Under the pieces are notes generated by a model. The model was given only the letters and a program-made list of their open reading frames with translations. It did not search any database and was not told the DNA's origin. A stretch of 64,000 nucleotides of DNA from positions 1 through 64,000 of the forward strand of contig JBPCNX010000073.1 in assembly GCA_051000815.1 (NCBI GenBank). The letters run 5' to 3'. A program made the position numbers and the translations under genes. Below are positions 61,609-64,000 of the stretch, piece by piece; positions within the stretch are counted from its first letter, which is position 1; every line of letters starts with the position of its first letter. The stretch comes from PSRF01 sp051000815. GTDB lineage: Bacteria > Acidobacteriota > Blastocatellia > Pyrinomonadales > Pyrinomonadaceae.

Positions 61609-63189
61609 ATGTTGACTCATTACTCCACCAGACACTTCATTACGCAACTGTTGCTGGCGGCGCTTCTTACTATGGCCATGAGCCTGGCGTTTACAGCAAA
61701 TGCCCAGGAAACAATCTATGACGCCTCTTTCAATAGCTCTTCCAGAGAGGGCATCCCTATCAATGTGCTGGTGGGTCAGTCGCGGGTTATCAATTTCGAC
61801 CGTTCGATCGGACGCTTCTCGATCTCGAATCCAGAAGTAGCCGAAGCGGTGATGGTTTCACCCAACCAGGTCCTGGTTAATGGCAAGGCGTTTGGCCAGG
61901 TCAACTTCATAGCGTGGGACAAGTCAGACTCGAAGTTCATCGTCTTCGATGTTTTTGTGCGTGCGAACCTGTCCCTTATTGATTCACAAATCCGCGCTCT
62001 CTTCCCCAAGGATGATATTCGACTAAGCCAGGCCAACGGCTCCGTTGTACTTTCAGGCACAGTGGGCCAGCCGCAATCGGCTCAACAGGCCGATGCGGTG
62101 GTCCAGGCCGCAGGCTTCAAGACGGTTAACATGTTGCAGTCTCCTGTTACTGATATGACGCAGATTCAGTTGTCGGTTAGGGTTGCTGAAGTGAGCCGGC
62201 AAAAGCTGCGCGAGTTGGGTTCCTCCTACGCCTCTGCTAACAGCACATCTGTATTTGCTTCAGGGGGCGGGCCCGGAACGTTGGGATCTTTGGATAGAAG
62301 TAATCCCGGCTCAGTCCTAACTGAGTTTGCCGGGTCGGCTGTCAACCTCTTCCTCTTCAATTCTGGCCTTAACACCGCTGCTTTTATCCGGGCCATGAAA
62401 ACCAATGGCGCCTTGCGTGCCTTGGCCGAGCCCAACCTGATTGCCATGAATGGCCAGCAGGCGAGTTTCCTGGCAGGCGGCGAATTTCCGGTGCCAATCG
62501 TCCAGGGGGGAAATGGCGGATCGTCAGTGAGCGTTGTATTCAAAGAGTATGGCGTGCGCCTGAATTTCAAACCGACGATTATTGACGAGGACCACATCAG
62601 GCTCGAGTTGGAGCCGGAAGTTTCCACCATTGACTTTGCGAATGGCGTGCGTTTCAACGGCTTCGTAATTCCCGCGTTGCGCACGCGACGGGCCAAGACG
62701 GGTATCGAGTTGCGCGACGGCCAGAGCTTTGCGCTTGCCGGACTAATGGACAACAACGAAACGCGGACGATCTCAAAAATTCCGCTACTGGGCGATATTC
62801 CCATCCTTGGCAACCTGTTTAAGTCGTCATCGTTTCAGAAGCAGGAGTCAGAGTTGATGTTCATCGTCACTGCTGACTTGGTGAAGCCAGTTAATCGCGA
62901 CGACTTGCCCAGGCTGAAAGGCATCGACGGGTTGAAGACGGGATCACCCCTCGGCGTCGAACCAAAGGGTGACGGCATTACTGGAAAGAGCGGCTTCTCA
63001 ACAGAGGCAGCTCCAGTAACCGCGCCAGGTGTTGAAACCACACCAAAGACAGTCGTCCCTTCGACAACCGTTGTCGGCGCCGTGACGGACGCCGAAAGCA
63101 AGGACGGCCAGAGCGCTGAGAAGACGGTGAAGGCCACGGTTCCGCAGTCTTTACCGGTACCTACCACCAAAGGCGCCACACCGGAATAA
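61609..63189 (+). CDS. cpaC: Tad pilus secretin CpaC/RcpA
   Basis: 526 residues with a signal peptide (LLLAALLTMAMSLAFTANAQ). The pilus-assembly N-terminal domain (INVLVGQSRVINFDRSIGRF) and a BON-like segment (GSVVLSGTVGQPQSAQQAD) precede the secretin domain (LAEPNLIAMNGQQASFLAGG, VRLNFKPTIID, GLMDNNETRTISKIPLLGDI, PILGNLFKS). A long disordered Thr/Pro/Val tail of about 90 residues follows the secretin core. It forms the outer-membrane channel for the Flp pilus. ATG 61609 has AAGGAG about 11 bases upstream. Confidence 0.93.
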   Translation: MLTHYSTRHFITQLLLAALLTMAMSLAFTANAQETIYDASFNSSSREGIPINVLVGQSRVINFDRSIGRFSISNPEVAEAVMVSPNQVLVNGKAFGQVNFIAWDKSDSKFIVFDVFVRANLSLIDSQIRALFPKDDIRLSQANGSVVLSGTVGQPQSAQQADAVVQAAGFKTVNMLQSPVTDMTQIQLSVRVAEVSRQKLRELGSSYASANSTSVFASGGGPGTLGSLDRSNPGSVLTEFAGSAVNLFLFNSGLNTAAFIRAMKTNGALRALAEPNLIAMNGQQASFLAGGEFPVPIVQGGNGGSSVSVVFKEYGVRLNFKPTIIDEDHIRLELEPEVSTIDFANGVRFNGFVIPALRTRRAKTGIELRDGQSFALAGLMDNNETRTISKIPLLGDIPILGNLFKSSSFQKQESELMFIVTADLVKPVNRDDLPRLKGIDGLKTGSPLGVEPKGDGITGKSGFSTEAAPVTAPGVETTPKTVVPSTTVVGAVTDAESKDGQSAEKTVKATVPQSLPVPTTKGATPE

Positions 63190-63217
63190 TCCGGATCTAT
63201 CTGGCCCCGATAAATGA

Positions 63218-63252
63218 GGGTGGTAGTCAAGCGAACACTTTGGCTGCCACCC
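63218..63252 (+). terminator. Possible hairpin after the secretin gene
   Basis: GGGTGGTAG (63218-63226) can pair with CTGCCACCC (63244-63252) with one G-T pair and a 17-base loop. It lies in the 116-base gap before the TadG-like gene. No T-tract follows, so it may be an attenuator or chance. Confidence 0.3.
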
Positions 63253-63305
63253 CCGTCAGTAAAGGGCGAGGCTCGGAGGTGGGCCTCTCAGTGAGGAGCA
63301 GAGCT

Positions 63306-64000
63306 ATGAAGAATAAAAGCGTGGCTGATTTGCGGAAGAACGAACGAGGCAGCGTGCTGGCCTACACAGTGCTCTCTGCTCTCTTTCTTTTCTTTGCTGT
63401 CGGTCTCGGCGTTGACCTGAGTCACCTCTATCTCGCCAAGACGGAGTTGCAAAACACGGCCGATGCCGCTGCGCTCGCGGGCGCGTCCGCTCTGAATCTC
63501 CCAGCCAATCCGGTTCCCACCGCCGTCGATCGCGCCCTCAATGTAATGAACTTGAACAAATATAACTTCAACAACAAGAACTACGTTGCCGTCATGAGTC
63601 TTGCGGGCCAACGCGCGCTGGTACGGTTCGCCGTCAACCTGTCGGAATTTGATAACGGGGGAACTGGTCAGAGCGAAGCAGATGCGATCGGGAATGATCC
63701 CGCCGTGCGATTTATTAAGGTCCTCACACCAGATGTCCCTATCAACATCTTTTTTTCCATTCCGATTCTCGGTTTGACAAGAGATTTGAGCGCAAGCGCC
63801 GTCGCGGGCCTCTCCGTCCCTGGCAACTTGAGCACCTGCATCGCCCCGCTCTCCGCCGTTTCGTGCCCCCCGGGCGATACAACCTGCAGCCTCTGCGACC
63901 CGGGTGACCCGCTCTACCCGAACTGCACGGCAAGTAAATATTGGGGGAAGTGTGCGGGAGCTAACCCGTATGCGATACAAACGTACACAAAACCGGACCC
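63306..64000 (+). CDS. TadG-like pilus assembly protein (partial, runs off the end)
   Basis: At least 231 residues; the frame is open to the right edge. Near the N-terminus is a Tad-type helix (GSVLAYTVLSALFLFFAVGL) followed by LSHLYLAKTELQNTADAAAL and AGASAL, the signature of TadE/G-like proteins. The visible later part has a Cys-rich stretch (STCIAPLSAVSCPPGD, TCSLCDPGDPLYPNC, GKCAG) that could form disulfides. GAGGAG 7 bases upstream fixes ATG 63306. It should be a periplasmic minor component or anchor of the Flp pilus. Confidence 0.88.
   Translation, partial: MKNKSVADLRKNERGSVLAYTVLSALFLFFAVGLGVDLSHLYLAKTELQNTADAAALAGASALNLPANPVPTAVDRALNVMNLNKYNFNNKNYVAVMSLAGQRALVRFAVNLSEFDNGGTGQSEADAIGNDPAVRFIKVLTPDVPINIFFSIPILGLTRDLSASAVAGLSVPGNLSTCIAPLSAVSCPPGDTTCSLCDPGDPLYPNCTASKYWGKCAGANPYAIQTYTKPD

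Noticed and set aside
63288..63980. 230-codon minus-strand frame at the right edge
   Set aside because: Antisense to the TadG-like gene, whose N-terminal helix and ribosome-binding site are convincing.

Overview
The window (about 52% GC by eye) looks like a chromosomal segment of an Acidobacteriota bacterium, probably class Blastocatellia. This is inferred from gene content: an Oar-like TonB-dependent receptor with an N-terminal carboxypeptidase-regulatory-like domain, paired TPR and CRTAC1 (FG-GAP + ASPIC/UnbV) proteins, a zinc-ribbon/proline-rich membrane protein and a Tad pilus locus with several Flp pilins. No rRNA, tRNA or CRISPR array was recognised.

Layout. (1) 1-2.3 kb: the 3' end of an IS30-family transposase, an AhpD-like peroxidase-related gene with an in-frame TGA at the peroxidatic cysteine (a strong selenoprotein candidate with a SECIS-like hairpin just downstream), and an APC permease. 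(2) 2.5-17.2 kb: an exported GH97 alpha-glucosidase, two TPR/CRTAC1 gene pairs facing each other, a periplasmic sugar-binding lipoprotein, a large TonB-dependent receptor and a small exported protein. (3) 17.2-41.9 kb: a long alpha-glucan/trehalose utilisation region: trehalase, MalK-type ATPase, lipoprotein oligo-1,6-glucosidase, binding protein, MalF- and MalG-type permeases, an unidentified exported protein, GH130, a debranching-type glycosidase, 4-alpha-glucanotransferase, neopullulanase-like GH13, an SDR, a maltose/sucrose-type MFS carrier, a secreted alpha-amylase and a ROK glucokinase. Intergenic inverted-repeat (MITE-like) elements are scattered through it. (4) 42-45.3 kb: a small membrane protein, a minimal site-2-protease-like M50 protein, a receiver-only response regulator and a sigma54-type activator without a receiver. 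(5) 45.4-57.3 kb: a surface-polymer-like block: a 51-aa YTDPGTG protein, a methyltransferase with a kinase-like front half, three tandem membrane proteins of the alkaline-phosphatase/sulfatase superfamily, a broken methyltransferase remnant, and two convergent polytopic GT-C-like proteins. (6) 57.2-64 kb: a zinc-ribbon protein with a small membrane partner, then the start of a Tad locus: three Flp pilins (two of them under 60 residues), prepilin peptidase, CpaB, the CpaC secretin and a TadG-like protein running off the end.

How the parts fit: extracellular or periplasmic amylase, neopullulanase, GH97, oligo-1,6-glucosidase and trehalase would turn starch, pullulan, isomalto-oligosaccharides and trehalose into maltodextrins and glucose. 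The ABC importer and the MFS carrier would bring these in, 4-alpha-glucanotransferase would remodel them, and the ROK kinase would phosphorylate glucose. The Tad genes would build an adhesive Flp pilus. The best candidates for something new are the TGA-containing AhpD-like gene, the YTDPGTG/methyltransferase/triplicated phosphatase-fold block, and the inverted-repeat and heptamer-repeat elements between genes.
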